From Bacteroidales bacterium UBA1628 (GTDB lineage Bacteria > Bacteroidota > Bacteroidia > Bacteroidales > UBA932), in NCBI GenBank assembly GCA_002321335.1, contig DCMG01000149.1:403-12703 (forward strand): a stretch of DNA of 12,301 nucleotides, read 5' to 3'. A program made the translations under genes and the position numbers. How positions within the stretch are numbered: position 1 is the stretch's first letter; every line of letters starts with the position of its first letter. The notes under the pieces were generated by a model. The model was not told the origin of the DNA. It worked only from the letters and a program-made list of their open reading frames with translations, and did not search any database. Shown one piece after another: positions 1 to 6,833 of this stretch.

Positions 1-355
1 CATGCTGAGATATTCAGGGGAAAAATGGATCGCTGAGGCAATGTACAACCAACCTTTCAGATCCATCAGTGACCTTGGAATCGACAAAGGCGAGAACTAT
101 GGCTACTTTGAGTTCGCGCGCAGGATCGGGAAGAACCTCCGCATCGGAGCCGGAATGCGATACCCGTTCTACGACTGGAAAGTCAGCGAGGAAACCGCAT
201 TAGGCTCTCCGCTGACTATGAAAAACACAAGCAGGATGACCAGTCAGAAAAACACGATCATCCTTACTTGTGTCTATAATTTCTCCTACGGAAAGAAAGC
301 CTGTACTGTCAACAAGAAGGTCAACAACTCCGACAGCGACTCCGGGCTATTCTAA
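1..355 (+). CDS. Outer-membrane beta-barrel protein, C-terminal fragment (5' end outside window)
   Basis: Only the last ~117 codons are present and the reading frame is open to the window edge, so the ATG at position 2 is probably internal. The fragment reads like the final strands of a large beta-barrel: alternating aromatic/polar stretches (LRYSGEKW, YGYFEFARRI, NLRIGAGMRYPF), then a last strand ending VYNFSYGKK. After the barrel comes a short tail, NNSDSDSGLF. From family knowledge, a closing strand of the form YNFxxGRK followed by an NNSDxDSG tail is typical of the Bacteroidota outer-membrane beta-barrel family related to TonB-dependent receptors (OMP_b-brl_3 type), whose members are usually 700-900 residues. 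The substrate cannot be told from this end. The gene stops with TAA, 2 bp before the stop codon of the convergent rhamnosidase gene, with no terminator hairpin between them. Confidence 0.75.
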   Translation, partial: MLRYSGEKWIAEAMYNQPFRSISDLGIDKGENYGYFEFARRIGKNLRIGAGMRYPFYDWKVSEETALGSPLTMKNTSRMTSQKNTIILTCVYNFSYGKKACTVNKKVNNSDSDSGLF

Positions 356-357
356 GC

Positions 358-2676
358 CTACTCCAGTTCCGTCACGAAACGGTGCTTGCCGGGGGCGAGG
401 GTCTTGGTCTCGCGGGAACTGTCGGGACCCGGGATGAGGGCGGTGGCGGTGGTGCCGGCTGGAATCTCGATGGTCCACTCAAACTTGGAGCCGTTGCGTT
501 TCCAGTTGCTGACGATCTTGCCGTAAGGAGAATCGTACGAGCAGTTCACCCAGTCAAGGCCTTCGATCGGGTACGGCTTGAGTTCTATTGACTTGTAGCC
601 AGGCTCAGCGGGACGGATGCCGCCAAGATATTCATAGTACCAGGTCACAAGGTCGCCAAGGAGCATCACGTGGTTGCCGGAGTTCATTGCTGGATCAGCG
701 GTGTTGCCGTTCCAGAGTTCCCAGATCGTGGTGGCGCCGTTCTTCGCCATGTAACCCCAGCTTGGATAGGTCACGTTGGTGGCGATCTTCAAGGCCAGAT
801 CCGGTCTGCCGAACTCTGTTAGGGTGCGCATCAGAACCATCATCCCGACGACTCCGCAGCTGACGTGGCCGTCACAGTCAACCTCTGTCTTGCGCACGAT
901 GTGGTCGAACACATCCCCTTCACGACCCGCCGGGACCATGCCGAAATAGAGCGGAAGAAGGTTGGCGGTCACGGTGTTGTTGCCGTAGAAGCCTTCCTTC
1001 GCATCGAAATACTTGGCGTTGAACGCCTCACGGGCCGCGGCGGCATATTCATTGAATATTTTGACGTCCTCAGGATGCCCGGCTATCGGAGCGAACTCAA
1101 CCATCTTGTGAAGGAGAAAGTAATAGAACGGAGTGGCGATGAGCGGAGATGCCGTCTTTCTCGCAGGATCCTTTGAATGAATCAGATCCAGTGACTCCGG
1201 AGGCATGCACCAGTCACCGTAGGTGTCCTTGATCATCACACCGTTTTTCAGGTACTTAGACCTCATATATTCAAGCCACTTCTTCATAGCGCCATAGTGA
1301 TCCTTGATGGACTGATCGTCCCCGAAACGGCGATAGACCATGTCCGCGCCCGTGAAGAACGCACCAGGCCAGGTGAAATTGTCCTGATAGAGAGTCCAGT
1401 AGCGAGGGCAGACATCGGAGATGCGGCCTAGGTTATCTTGCCCGTCATGGATGTCAGTCAGCCACTTGGAATACAGGGCGTGGTTGTTGAATATGTAGGA
1501 TTCGCCGTAGCATCCCATCGTTCGGTCGCCGAGCCATCCAAGCCTCTCGTCCCTCTGCGGACAGTCGGTCGGCATCCCGCGATAGTTGCCCCTGATTCCC
1601 CAGAAAGCGTTGTGGTAGATCTGGTTGATGACAGCGTTGGAAGTCTCGAAATGACCGGTCACGGCCATCTTGTCGTACATCACCTGTCCCTCGAAATCGC
1701 CGAGCTTTGGCTCTTTCTTCAAGCCTTTGATCTCAACGAAACGGAAACCGTGATAGACATACTCAGGATGCCAGACAATCGGCTTGCCGTCTTTGGCAAT
1801 GTAGGTGTCCAAGACCTTGGCGGAACGCAGGTTGGCAAGGTAAAGGGTGCCGTCCGGGTTCAGAATCTCAGCGAATTTCATCGTGAGCGTGTCACCTCTT
1901 TGGAGACCTTTGGCCTTGATCTGAAGACGACCGACCATGTTCTGTCCCATGTCCAGGATGTAGCCATGATCGGTTTTCGTGATGGAGACCGGCTTGACGA
2001 TGTCCTGCACAGCGATGTTTGGGTTCGGCTGAAGGACGAGTTTCCCTCCCGGAGCGCTCATCAAAGAGGCTTCAGACCAAGCGGAATCGTCATAGCCGAC
2101 CTTGGTCCAACCGGTCAGTTCCTTGCGGGCATCGTAGGTTTCTCCGTCGAACTCGTTGTTGGCGCGGATCGGACCCTCGCAGGTTATCTTCCAGCTCTCG
2201 TCACTGACCACGGTCTCTGTACGGCCATCAGTGTACACAATGTCCAACTGGCACCAAAGCCTCGGAACTCCGAAACCCTTCATTCCTGGCTCCCTCATCG
2301 TGGTGTAACGTCCGCATCCAAGGCTCACGGCAAGGGCATTCTGTCCTTTCTTAAGAGCCTTCGTGACATCGAACTCATTGAAATAGACCCTTGTCCTGTA
2401 CTCGGAGACAGTCGGGGCAAGCTCCTGGTCACGGGTGATATATTCCCCGTTGATCCATGCGTCATAGACTCCAAGGCCGCTGATGCGCAGCGTTGCCTCC
2501 TTCACCTTGCCGTCAAGAGTCACCTCCTTTCGAAGGTAGCGTGCAGGCAGGACAGTGTTGCCCTTTAGGACATCTCCCTTGTACTCACAGCCGATCCACT
2601 TGCCGTCATATTCAGCGGCGAAGACAGACAGTGCGGCGGCAAGAGCCGCGAAGGCGGTTAAAATTCTTTTGATCAT
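358..2676 (-). CDS. Alpha-L-rhamnosidase, glycoside hydrolase family 78, secreted
   Basis: A 772-residue GH78 enzyme that hydrolyses terminal alpha-L-rhamnose from glycans or glycosides by an inverting mechanism. Residues 1-20 form a Sec signal peptide (KR, hydrophobic Ala/Leu core, cleavage near SVFA|AEYD) without a lipobox, so the mature protein is probably periplasmic. Apparent domains are an N-terminal rhamnosidase beta-sandwich (about 45-225, with YDAWINGEYI and LGCGRY), a concanavalin-like domain (about 230-335, LDMGQNMVGR at 241-250), an (alpha/alpha)6 catalytic barrel (about 340-685) and a C-terminal beta-sandwich (about 690-770). The barrel carries the family signature DCPQRDERLGWLGD (371-384) and TIWELWNG (650-657). 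E377 and E653 are the candidate general acid and base, by family analogy. All expected catalytic segments are present and the length is within the family range. It is the last gene of a minus-strand unit, 17 bp after the nucleotidase gene; the leader is A/T-rich with no clear Shine-Dalgarno. It is not certain which rhamnosylated substrate it uses. Confidence 0.93.
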   Translation of the reverse strand: MIKRILTAFAALAAALSVFAAEYDGKWIGCEYKGDVLKGNTVLPARYLRKEVTLDGKVKEATLRISGLGVYDAWINGEYITRDQELAPTVSEYRTRVYFNEFDVTKALKKGQNALAVSLGCGRYTTMREPGMKGFGVPRLWCQLDIVYTDGRTETVVSDESWKITCEGPIRANNEFDGETYDARKELTGWTKVGYDDSAWSEASLMSAPGGKLVLQPNPNIAVQDIVKPVSITKTDHGYILDMGQNMVGRLQIKAKGLQRGDTLTMKFAEILNPDGTLYLANLRSAKVLDTYIAKDGKPIVWHPEYVYHGFRFVEIKGLKKEPKLGDFEGQVMYDKMAVTGHFETSNAVINQIYHNAFWGIRGNYRGMPTDCPQRDERLGWLGDRTMGCYGESYIFNNHALYSKWLTDIHDGQDNLGRISDVCPRYWTLYQDNFTWPGAFFTGADMVYRRFGDDQSIKDHYGAMKKWLEYMRSKYLKNGVMIKDTYGDWCMPPESLDLIHSKDPARKTASPLIATPFYYFLLHKMVEFAPIAGHPEDVKIFNEYAAAAREAFNAKYFDAKEGFYGNNTVTANLLPLYFGMVPAGREGDVFDHIVRKTEVDCDGHVSCGVVGMMVLMRTLTEFGRPDLALKIATNVTYPSWGYMAKNGATTIWELWNGNTADPAMNSGNHVMLLGDLVTWYYEYLGGIRPAEPGYKSIELKPYPIEGLDWVNCSYDSPYGKIVSNWKRNGSKFEWTIEIPAGTTATALIPGPDSSRETKTLAPGKHRFVTELE

Positions 2677-2693
2677 TTTTGAATATTTTAGTG

Positions 2694-4448
2694 TTATTTC
2701 TTGAATATCAAGTCAATGTCCCGCTCGATGGCAGGGCCTGCAATGTTCTCCGGCACAAAAGACCAATGACCGATGACAGCGGGATCTCCGATCACGGCAG
2801 GGTCGATCACGTGATTCTTTTTGAGATATTCATAAAGAATCTCGCGGATCTCAGGGTAATATTCAACCGTCCTTTCCGAGATTCTGTCCGTGTCGATTCC
2901 GATTTCCCTCAAGAGCCCGCCGCCACCGCTGGCGCGGTAGGAAGTCATCGCTACGTTGTAAGTCTTTCCAAGGTCGAAAGGAGTGTCGTCAGCCATTGTG
3001 GAAATCACGATTCTAGAGCCGAAAGGTTTGGTGACATCAACCGTGTAGTCGATTCCGGCGGCCGAGTCGAAATTGTAGGCCCTTTCGATGAACGACCAGC
3101 CCTTCTGGCCCGCGCGCGGATCATCCTTCTGGACGATGTTCAGCACATGATCGGTAGGCTTGGTGGCCGTGACGATCCAACGGTTGTAGGAAGCCTCAAG
3201 GTAATCCTTGAGTTCCCGACCGGTCATTGTGATGACATAGAGTTGGTTCTCAAACGGATAGATAGTGAACAGATCCTTATAGATCAACGTACCTGCCTTC
3301 ACGAATCCGTCGTAGGTCAGCGGAGCCGCGATCGAGATCTGGGCGGGAGCGCAGCCGAGGCAAAGCGTGTGGACAAGGTTGACATAATCACACATGCCTT
3401 TGTAGGCATCACGTGTGCGCATGTCCACCTTCAACTCACCGACTTCCTGTGTCGTGAAGACCTGGACGGCCTGATAGTCCTCGTGGAACTTGGCCTCCAT
3501 CTCAGTGTCAATCCTGTGAGCGTCAACCGGAATCAGTTCCGTGGAATGCTCCCGCTTCACCACCTTGCCGTCATCCACGGTCATGCGCAGGGTTCCGTGC
3601 CCGACAAAGCGGCAATGACTACCCGAATTGATCAGCCCGATGCTGTCACACGAGGTCACGAACGGCCTGTGGTCGTGCGAGCAGACCACGAAATCCACTC
3701 CTCTCAGACTTTTGTACAGGTCCATGCCCTGACCTTCGAGCATCGACCCGTCCCCAGGCCCTGTTCCTGAATGCACGGACACAATCACGACATCCGGCTT
3801 CTCCTTAGCCCTGACCTTGTCCACATCCTCCTGAACCAGAGGCACAAGGCTCTCGAATGTCATTCCGCTCCAGAGTTTCTCCGACAGCCAGTTCTTCATG
3901 TTGGCGTTGGTGAAGCCCAGCACAGCGACTTTCAGGCCGCCTTTCTTGTAAATCTTGTACAAAGGGAAATACGGCTTTCCGTTGTCGGTGCGGATGGCGT
4001 TTCCTGCCAGAAAAGGAATCCCGTAGGACTCAAGATCACGGGCGATGCGGTCATAGACCTTATGGCCCGTCTCGATGTCGTGGTTGCCGACGGTGATGGC
4101 ATCATAGCCCATGTAGGCAGCCAGACGAGGATAGACGTGAGGGGAAAGCGTGTCGACATAATTGAAGTAGTACGCTGCGTTGTCTCCCTGAAGGCAGTCC
4201 CCGGCGTCAACCAGCAAAACATTATCCGCCCCGGCCACCGAACGGACGCTGTCCACGATGGTCTTGACGGCAAAGAGCGACTTCTTCACTCCCCCGCCGA
4301 CGTAGGTGGAATCGAAATAGCATCCATGCACGTCGTTGGTAGTCAGAATCTGGAGGACATAGTCCCCGTCCTTGGGTCCCGAACCGCAGCCGGCCAGCAA
4401 AAATCCGGCGGATGCGGCGGCGATGATAGACTTGAATATCCCTTTCAT
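2694..4448 (-). CDS. 5'-nucleotidase / 2',3'-cyclic-nucleotide phosphodiesterase family lipoprotein
   Basis: A 584-residue calcineurin-like metallophosphoesterase with a 5'-nucleotidase C-terminal domain, expected to release phosphate from nucleotides or related phosphate esters in the cell envelope. A lipoprotein signal is clear: basic N-terminus, hydrophobic core, then lipobox LLAG|C with Cys21. The residues after Cys (GSGPKDGD) are not acidic at once, so surface export is less obvious than for SusD. The N-terminal metal-binding motifs are all visible: TTNDVHG (36-42, D39 and H41), DAGDCLQGD (81-89, D84), GNHD (121-124), VSVHSG (H226) and SHDH (257-260) in place of the usual GHxH. The C-terminal domain (about 335-545) has YPFEN (397-401), the GIDYTVD-KPFGSRI segment and YRASGGGGL (504-512), which line the substrate pocket in this family. 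The start is the ATG at 4446-4448, 3 bp after the stop of the upstream beta-barrel gene, implying co-transcription and perhaps translational coupling. Substrate preference (UDP-sugar, AMP or cyclic nucleotides) cannot be fixed from motifs. Confidence 0.9.
   Translation of the reverse strand: MKGIFKSIIAAASAGFLLAGCGSGPKDGDYVLQILTTNDVHGCYFDSTYVGGGVKKSLFAVKTIVDSVRSVAGADNVLLVDAGDCLQGDNAAYYFNYVDTLSPHVYPRLAAYMGYDAITVGNHDIETGHKVYDRIARDLESYGIPFLAGNAIRTDNGKPYFPLYKIYKKGGLKVAVLGFTNANMKNWLSEKLWSGMTFESLVPLVQEDVDKVRAKEKPDVVIVSVHSGTGPGDGSMLEGQGMDLYKSLRGVDFVVCSHDHRPFVTSCDSIGLINSGSHCRFVGHGTLRMTVDDGKVVKREHSTELIPVDAHRIDTEMEAKFHEDYQAVQVFTTQEVGELKVDMRTRDAYKGMCDYVNLVHTLCLGCAPAQISIAAPLTYDGFVKAGTLIYKDLFTIYPFENQLYVITMTGRELKDYLEASYNRWIVTATKPTDHVLNIVQKDDPRAGQKGWSFIERAYNFDSAAGIDYTVDVTKPFGSRIVISTMADDTPFDLGKTYNVAMTSYRASGGGGLLREIGIDTDRISERTVEYYPEIREILYEYLKKNHVIDPAVIGDPAVIGHWSFVPENIAGPAIERDIDLIFKK
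2769..2804 (-). repeat. Tandem hexapeptide duplication in the nucleotidase C-terminus
   Basis: Residues 549-554 and 555-560 of the nucleotidase are both DPAVIG, encoded by two adjacent 18-bp units that differ at several silent positions. The repeat lies just after the C-terminal nucleotidase domain, before the HWSFVPE tail. The silent divergence means the duplication is not very recent. It probably lengthens a surface linker; no function is evident. Confidence 0.7.
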
Positions 4449-4451
4449 ACC

Positions 4452-5705
4452 TTATAAATATATTTCATAATTCCTTTGTCTGCGTGATCCGCCCGAAGCC
4501 TTGGCCGCCTTCTTGGAGTTCAAGGCGCGCCCAAGGTCAAAAAGGACGCTCAGCTTCTGCTGGCCGCCCTGAAATCCGTCACCTGTGAAATGGAACACGG
4601 CGGAAAGCCTCAGACGCACGAAATCAGCGATATACGGCTGCCAGTAAATCTCCGCCCGGTCATAAAATCCGGAATGCTTCCAGTTTCCTCCTTGTTCGTT
4701 GATGCGGTAGAACGGACTTCCGGCGTACAGGTCCGGTCCGAGCATATTCCCGCCAGCGTCTATAGTGAAGTAGTACGGCATCTGCCCTGTACCATAGTAG
4801 GAGTCATTCATGACACCCAGTTTCTTGTACCCGAGATTCAGCGACAGCAGCCCGCCGAACGCCGGCTCAAGCCCCGTCTCGTTGATCCTGTCCTGATGTA
4901 TTCCTTGAATATAACTGAGTTTGGTGCTCCAACGGAAGTCTCTTCTACCTGCGGCCAGCGACACGAAAGGCGAGACAAGGACATTGTCCACCACTCCCCT
5001 ATATTCAAGCGTGTTGGCGAAATGGTACATGGTCGCGGTCCACCCGGCGCGCAGGAAGTCCCCCGCAAGAGAGTAATTGCCGTATGTGAATATCTGGAAG
5101 CGCTCCCTGCGCCCGTGTCCGATCATCCCCATCCAGTCCAGGCCGGCCTCGCAATAGCCTTTACGGGTCTCGCACTTCAGGAGCAGACCTTCTATGTTAT
5201 TGTCATAAAATTGGTTCACATCGGAGATGAACAGAGACGGAACCAAATCGGTCTTCACCGGATTCTCTGACCAGTCGGGATAGCCGGAGCCGAAAACGGA
5301 GTTCCGACGCGGGAATATTCCCGCCAACAGGTTGAACTTCTCAGCCCTTCGCCGGCTTTCAAGAGCGTACCAAAACGTCATCTCATGGAAAAGCCCGACG
5401 TTCTGAAGATCCTTGTCGCTTTCGGAGACCGGAGCCTCGCCCATATTCTTCATCACATCGATTCCAAGCGTCAGCTGATGGGTGAAACGTCCGCCATCCA
5501 CCTTGACGCCGACCGACGGAGTCAGCCTCGCGGCGTGAACCGTCCCCGAGGTCTCAAACTTATTACCCGCGCCATCATATTCCCGGTTGTCAAAATAATA
5601 CTGGAAATCAGCCCCGTAGGTAAAGGAAACCTTTTGTTGGGCACAGGCTGCGAAGGCCGATGCCAGAAGCAGTGTCATTACAATTATGCTCTTTCTCATA
5701 TTCAT
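4452..5705 (-). CDS. Outer-membrane beta-barrel protein of unknown function
   Basis: I do not recognise a specific family. From the ATG at 5703-5705 the product is 417 residues: a short basic start (MNMRKS), a hydrophobic core and a signal-peptidase I site near ACA|QQ (residue 22), giving the Gln-rich mature start common in Bacteroidota. The rest is dense in alternating aromatic/polar segments and Gly/Asn turns (FTYGADFQYYFDNREYD at about 28-44, later RLRLSAVFHF and KLSVLFDLG), as in a porin-like outer-membrane barrel. After the last strand there is an unusual basic tail (NSKKAAKASGGSRRQRNYEIYL core region). A TTG at 5747 also opens this frame but lies inside the predicted -7 box and adds a non-signal MHKLRWRRF segment, so I reject it; ATG 5699 is equally possible. 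It is first in the minus-strand unit, 3 bp ahead of the nucleotidase lipoprotein, suggesting a shared envelope role, perhaps as a channel for the nucleotidase's substrate or product (inference). Cys21 sits in FAAC, a poor lipobox, so lipidation is unlikely. Confidence 0.7.
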   Translation of the reverse strand: MNMRKSIIVMTLLLASAFAACAQQKVSFTYGADFQYYFDNREYDGAGNKFETSGTVHAARLTPSVGVKVDGGRFTHQLTLGIDVMKNMGEAPVSESDKDLQNVGLFHEMTFWYALESRRRAEKFNLLAGIFPRRNSVFGSGYPDWSENPVKTDLVPSLFISDVNQFYDNNIEGLLLKCETRKGYCEAGLDWMGMIGHGRRERFQIFTYGNYSLAGDFLRAGWTATMYHFANTLEYRGVVDNVLVSPFVSLAAGRRDFRWSTKLSYIQGIHQDRINETGLEPAFGGLLSLNLGYKKLGVMNDSYYGTGQMPYYFTIDAGGNMLGPDLYAGSPFYRINEQGGNWKHSGFYDRAEIYWQPYIADFVRLRLSAVFHFTGDGFQGGQQKLSVLFDLGRALNSKKAAKASGGSRRQRNYEIYL

Positions 5706-5740
5706 AACTTTCTGAAAGGGGAAACGCCTCCAGCGCAGTT

Positions 5741-5772
5741 TATGCAAAATTACTGATTATTTTGTAATTTCG
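5741..5772 (+). promoter_or_regulatory. Predicted promoter for the GSCFA gene
   Basis: TAATTTCG (5765-5772) matches TAnnTTTG except at one base, and TATG (5741-5744) is a three-of-four match to the -33 TTTG with a 20-bp spacer. The expected transcription start, about 5-7 nt beyond the -7 box, falls at 5777-5780, right at the ATG at 5780. The GSCFA mRNA would then be leaderless or nearly so. The -33 element abuts the -7 box of the opposite promoter, so the two directions probably compete for polymerase. Confidence 0.5.
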
Positions 5773-5773
5773 C
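5744..5773. repeat. Imperfect 30-bp palindrome in the divergent promoter
   Basis: GCAAAATTAC (5744-5753) and GTAATTTCGC (5764-5773) are inverted repeats with one mismatch in 10, separated by 10 bp. Each arm contains a Bacteroidota-type -7 element reading outward on its own strand, so the symmetry axis at about 5758/5759 is also the axis of divergent transcription. It could be a bidirectional core promoter, an operator for a dimeric regulator, or both. Confidence 0.7.
5745..5752 (-). promoter_or_regulatory. Predicted -7 box for the beta-barrel/nucleotidase/rhamnosidase unit
   Basis: On the minus strand this reads TAATTTTG, an exact fit to the Bacteroidota TAnnTTTG element. Transcription would begin near 5737-5740, giving a leader of about 32-38 nt before the ATG at 5705. 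I see no TTTG at the expected -33 position, so the promoter may be modest or activator-assisted. It is the only good promoter seen upstream of the three closely packed minus-strand genes. Confidence 0.55.
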
Positions 5774-5779
5774 ACCCGT

Positions 5780-6652
5780 ATGGAAGGGATCAAACTACAG
5801 ACTCCGGTCGAGGCCGGGCAAAGCAAGGTCAGCATCTCGCTGAAAGACAGGATATTCGTGCTAGGAAGTTGCTTCGCCGACAACATCGGCAGGAAAATGG
5901 TGGATCTTGGGTTTGAAGTCTGCGTCAACCCGTTCGGAACCATCTACAACCCTGTCTCTGTCTGCAACTCCATCGCCAGACTGGCTTCTGGAATCCCTTT
6001 CAGCGAGGACGAGTGCGTCCCGATGGGAGCGGGCGCAGGTCTGATCTGCTCATTCAGCCACCACACCTCCTTCGCCCGCCGCACCGAAGAAGAGTTCCTG
6101 AATGTCGCCAACGCCTCTCTGGAGGAAGCCTCGCACCGCTGGAAAGCCGCCTCCAAAGTCATCATAACCCTCGGCACAGCATGGATTTATGAATATTCCC
6201 GCACAGGCGAGGTTGTCTCGAACTGTCTGAAGATCGACTCGAAGGAGTTCTCCCGCCGAAGACTTTCCGTCCGGGAAACAGCGACGTTGCTTATGAATAT
6301 GATCGCCCGGCATCCGGACAAGGAGTTCATATTCACGGTCTCCCCCATCCGCCACCTCAAGGACGGAGCGCACGGCAACCAACTCAGCAAAAGCACGTTG
6401 CTGCTTGCTTTGGACGAGGTTCTGGCAAAGTTTCCGGAGCGATGTGAATATTTCCCGGCCTACGAGATCGTGCTCGACGAGCTCCGTGACTACCGCTTCT
6501 ACGCTCCGGATATGGTACACCCTTCCGATCAGGCCGTGGACTATCTCTGGAACAGATTTACACGATTCGCCGTTCCTTCGGCGGAGATCACGGAACTTGA
6601 TGCAAGACGCAAGGAGTTTCTGCGCTCGCAGCACCGTCCTATCCATAAATAA
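5780..6652 (+). CDS. GSCFA-domain protein (predicted SGNH-like hydrolase)
   Basis: A 290-residue protein matching the GSCFA family, named after the motif seen here as LGSCFADNIG (28-37). Other family landmarks are NPFGTIYNP (50-58), LGTAWIY (131-137), SPIRHLKDG (188-196), GNQLSKS (199-205) and DMVHPSD (244-250). The layout of an early G-S-C/N block, a GT block and a late D-x-x-H block resembles SGNH/GDSL hydrolases. Ser30, Asp244 and His247 would be the candidate catalytic residues; that assignment is inference, and the cellular substrate of the family is not established to my knowledge. There is no signal peptide or membrane segment, so it should be cytoplasmic. The length is close to the rest of the family (about 300 residues) and nothing looks broken. 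The ATG at 5780 lies immediately after a -7-like element. The gene is divergent from the beta-barrel unit and is followed by 181 bp of intergenic DNA with its own promoter, so it appears monocistronic. Confidence 0.88.
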   Translation: MEGIKLQTPVEAGQSKVSISLKDRIFVLGSCFADNIGRKMVDLGFEVCVNPFGTIYNPVSVCNSIARLASGIPFSEDECVPMGAGAGLICSFSHHTSFARRTEEEFLNVANASLEEASHRWKAASKVIITLGTAWIYEYSRTGEVVSNCLKIDSKEFSRRRLSVRETATLLMNMIARHPDKEFIFTVSPIRHLKDGAHGNQLSKSTLLLALDEVLAKFPERCEYFPAYEIVLDELRDYRFYAPDMVHPSDQAVDYLWNRFTRFAVPSAEITELDARRKEFLRSQHRPIHK

Positions 6653-6709
6653 ATTAATGAGTTAATCGCCTTCTTCGTTGCGTATTATCACAAATATTCA
6701 ATGGTTTTA

Positions 6710-6740
6710 TTTGCTTTTTAAGCCTAAAACGTTAAATTTG
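6710..6740 (+). promoter_or_regulatory. Consensus Bacteroidota promoter for the susC/susD-like pair
   Basis: TTTG (6710-6713), a 19-bp spacer and TAAATTTG (6733-6740) match the TTTG-N19-TAnnTTTG consensus exactly. The predicted start is near 6744-6748, giving a leader of about 86-90 nt. The remaining 6653-6709 segment shows only an A/T-only 5-bp inverted repeat just after the GSCFA stop and no coding potential. No site for an ECF sigma factor or a recognisable activator is evident. Confidence 0.8.
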
Positions 6741-6784
6741 TAATCTTGATTTTACGCGCACCGAACTACGCCTGTCAAGATTGC
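6740..6784 (+). other. Stem-loop at the predicted 5' end of the susC-like mRNA
   Basis: AATCTTGA (6742-6749) and TCAAGATT (6775-6782) are perfect inverted repeats. With G6740-C6784 and two G-U pairs the stem reaches 11 bp around a 23-nt loop. A nested GCG/CGC pairing (6756-6758 with 6769-6771) could fold the loop further. The stem begins at or within a few bases of the predicted transcription start and lies about 50 nt before the ATG. Possible roles are mRNA 5'-end protection, a regulatory RNA or antisense target, or an operator at the promoter. It is not followed by a T-run, so it is not a terminator. Confidence 0.6.
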
Positions 6785-6833
6785 TGATTAAAAGGAAGTT
6801 TAACAACCAGTTTTAATACAAAACCATTAGTAA

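Noticed and set aside
1438..2568. Long plus-strand open frame (376 codons) opposite the rhamnosidase
   Set aside because: It is antisense to a gene with full GH78 motifs, has no recognisable domain or signal, and arises from codon bias that keeps the opposite frame open.
2679..4457. Two consecutive plus-strand open frames opposite the nucleotidase (2679-3770 and 3771-4457)
   Set aside because: Shadow frames of the nucleotidase gene, whose catalytic motifs are complete; the antisense products are His/Arg/Val-rich without structure.
4590..5270. Plus-strand open frame opposite the beta-barrel gene
   Set aside because: No family features; the minus-strand frame has a signal peptide and barrel pattern and fits the operon.
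5706..5747. N-terminal extension of the beta-barrel protein from TTG 5747
   Set aside because: The TTG lies inside the predicted -7 element and would put a basic, non-hydrophobic segment before a good signal peptide.
6653..6666. ATTAA-TGAG-TTAAT after the GSCFA stop as a terminator
   Set aside because: The stem is 5 bp, all A/T, and has no T-run after it.
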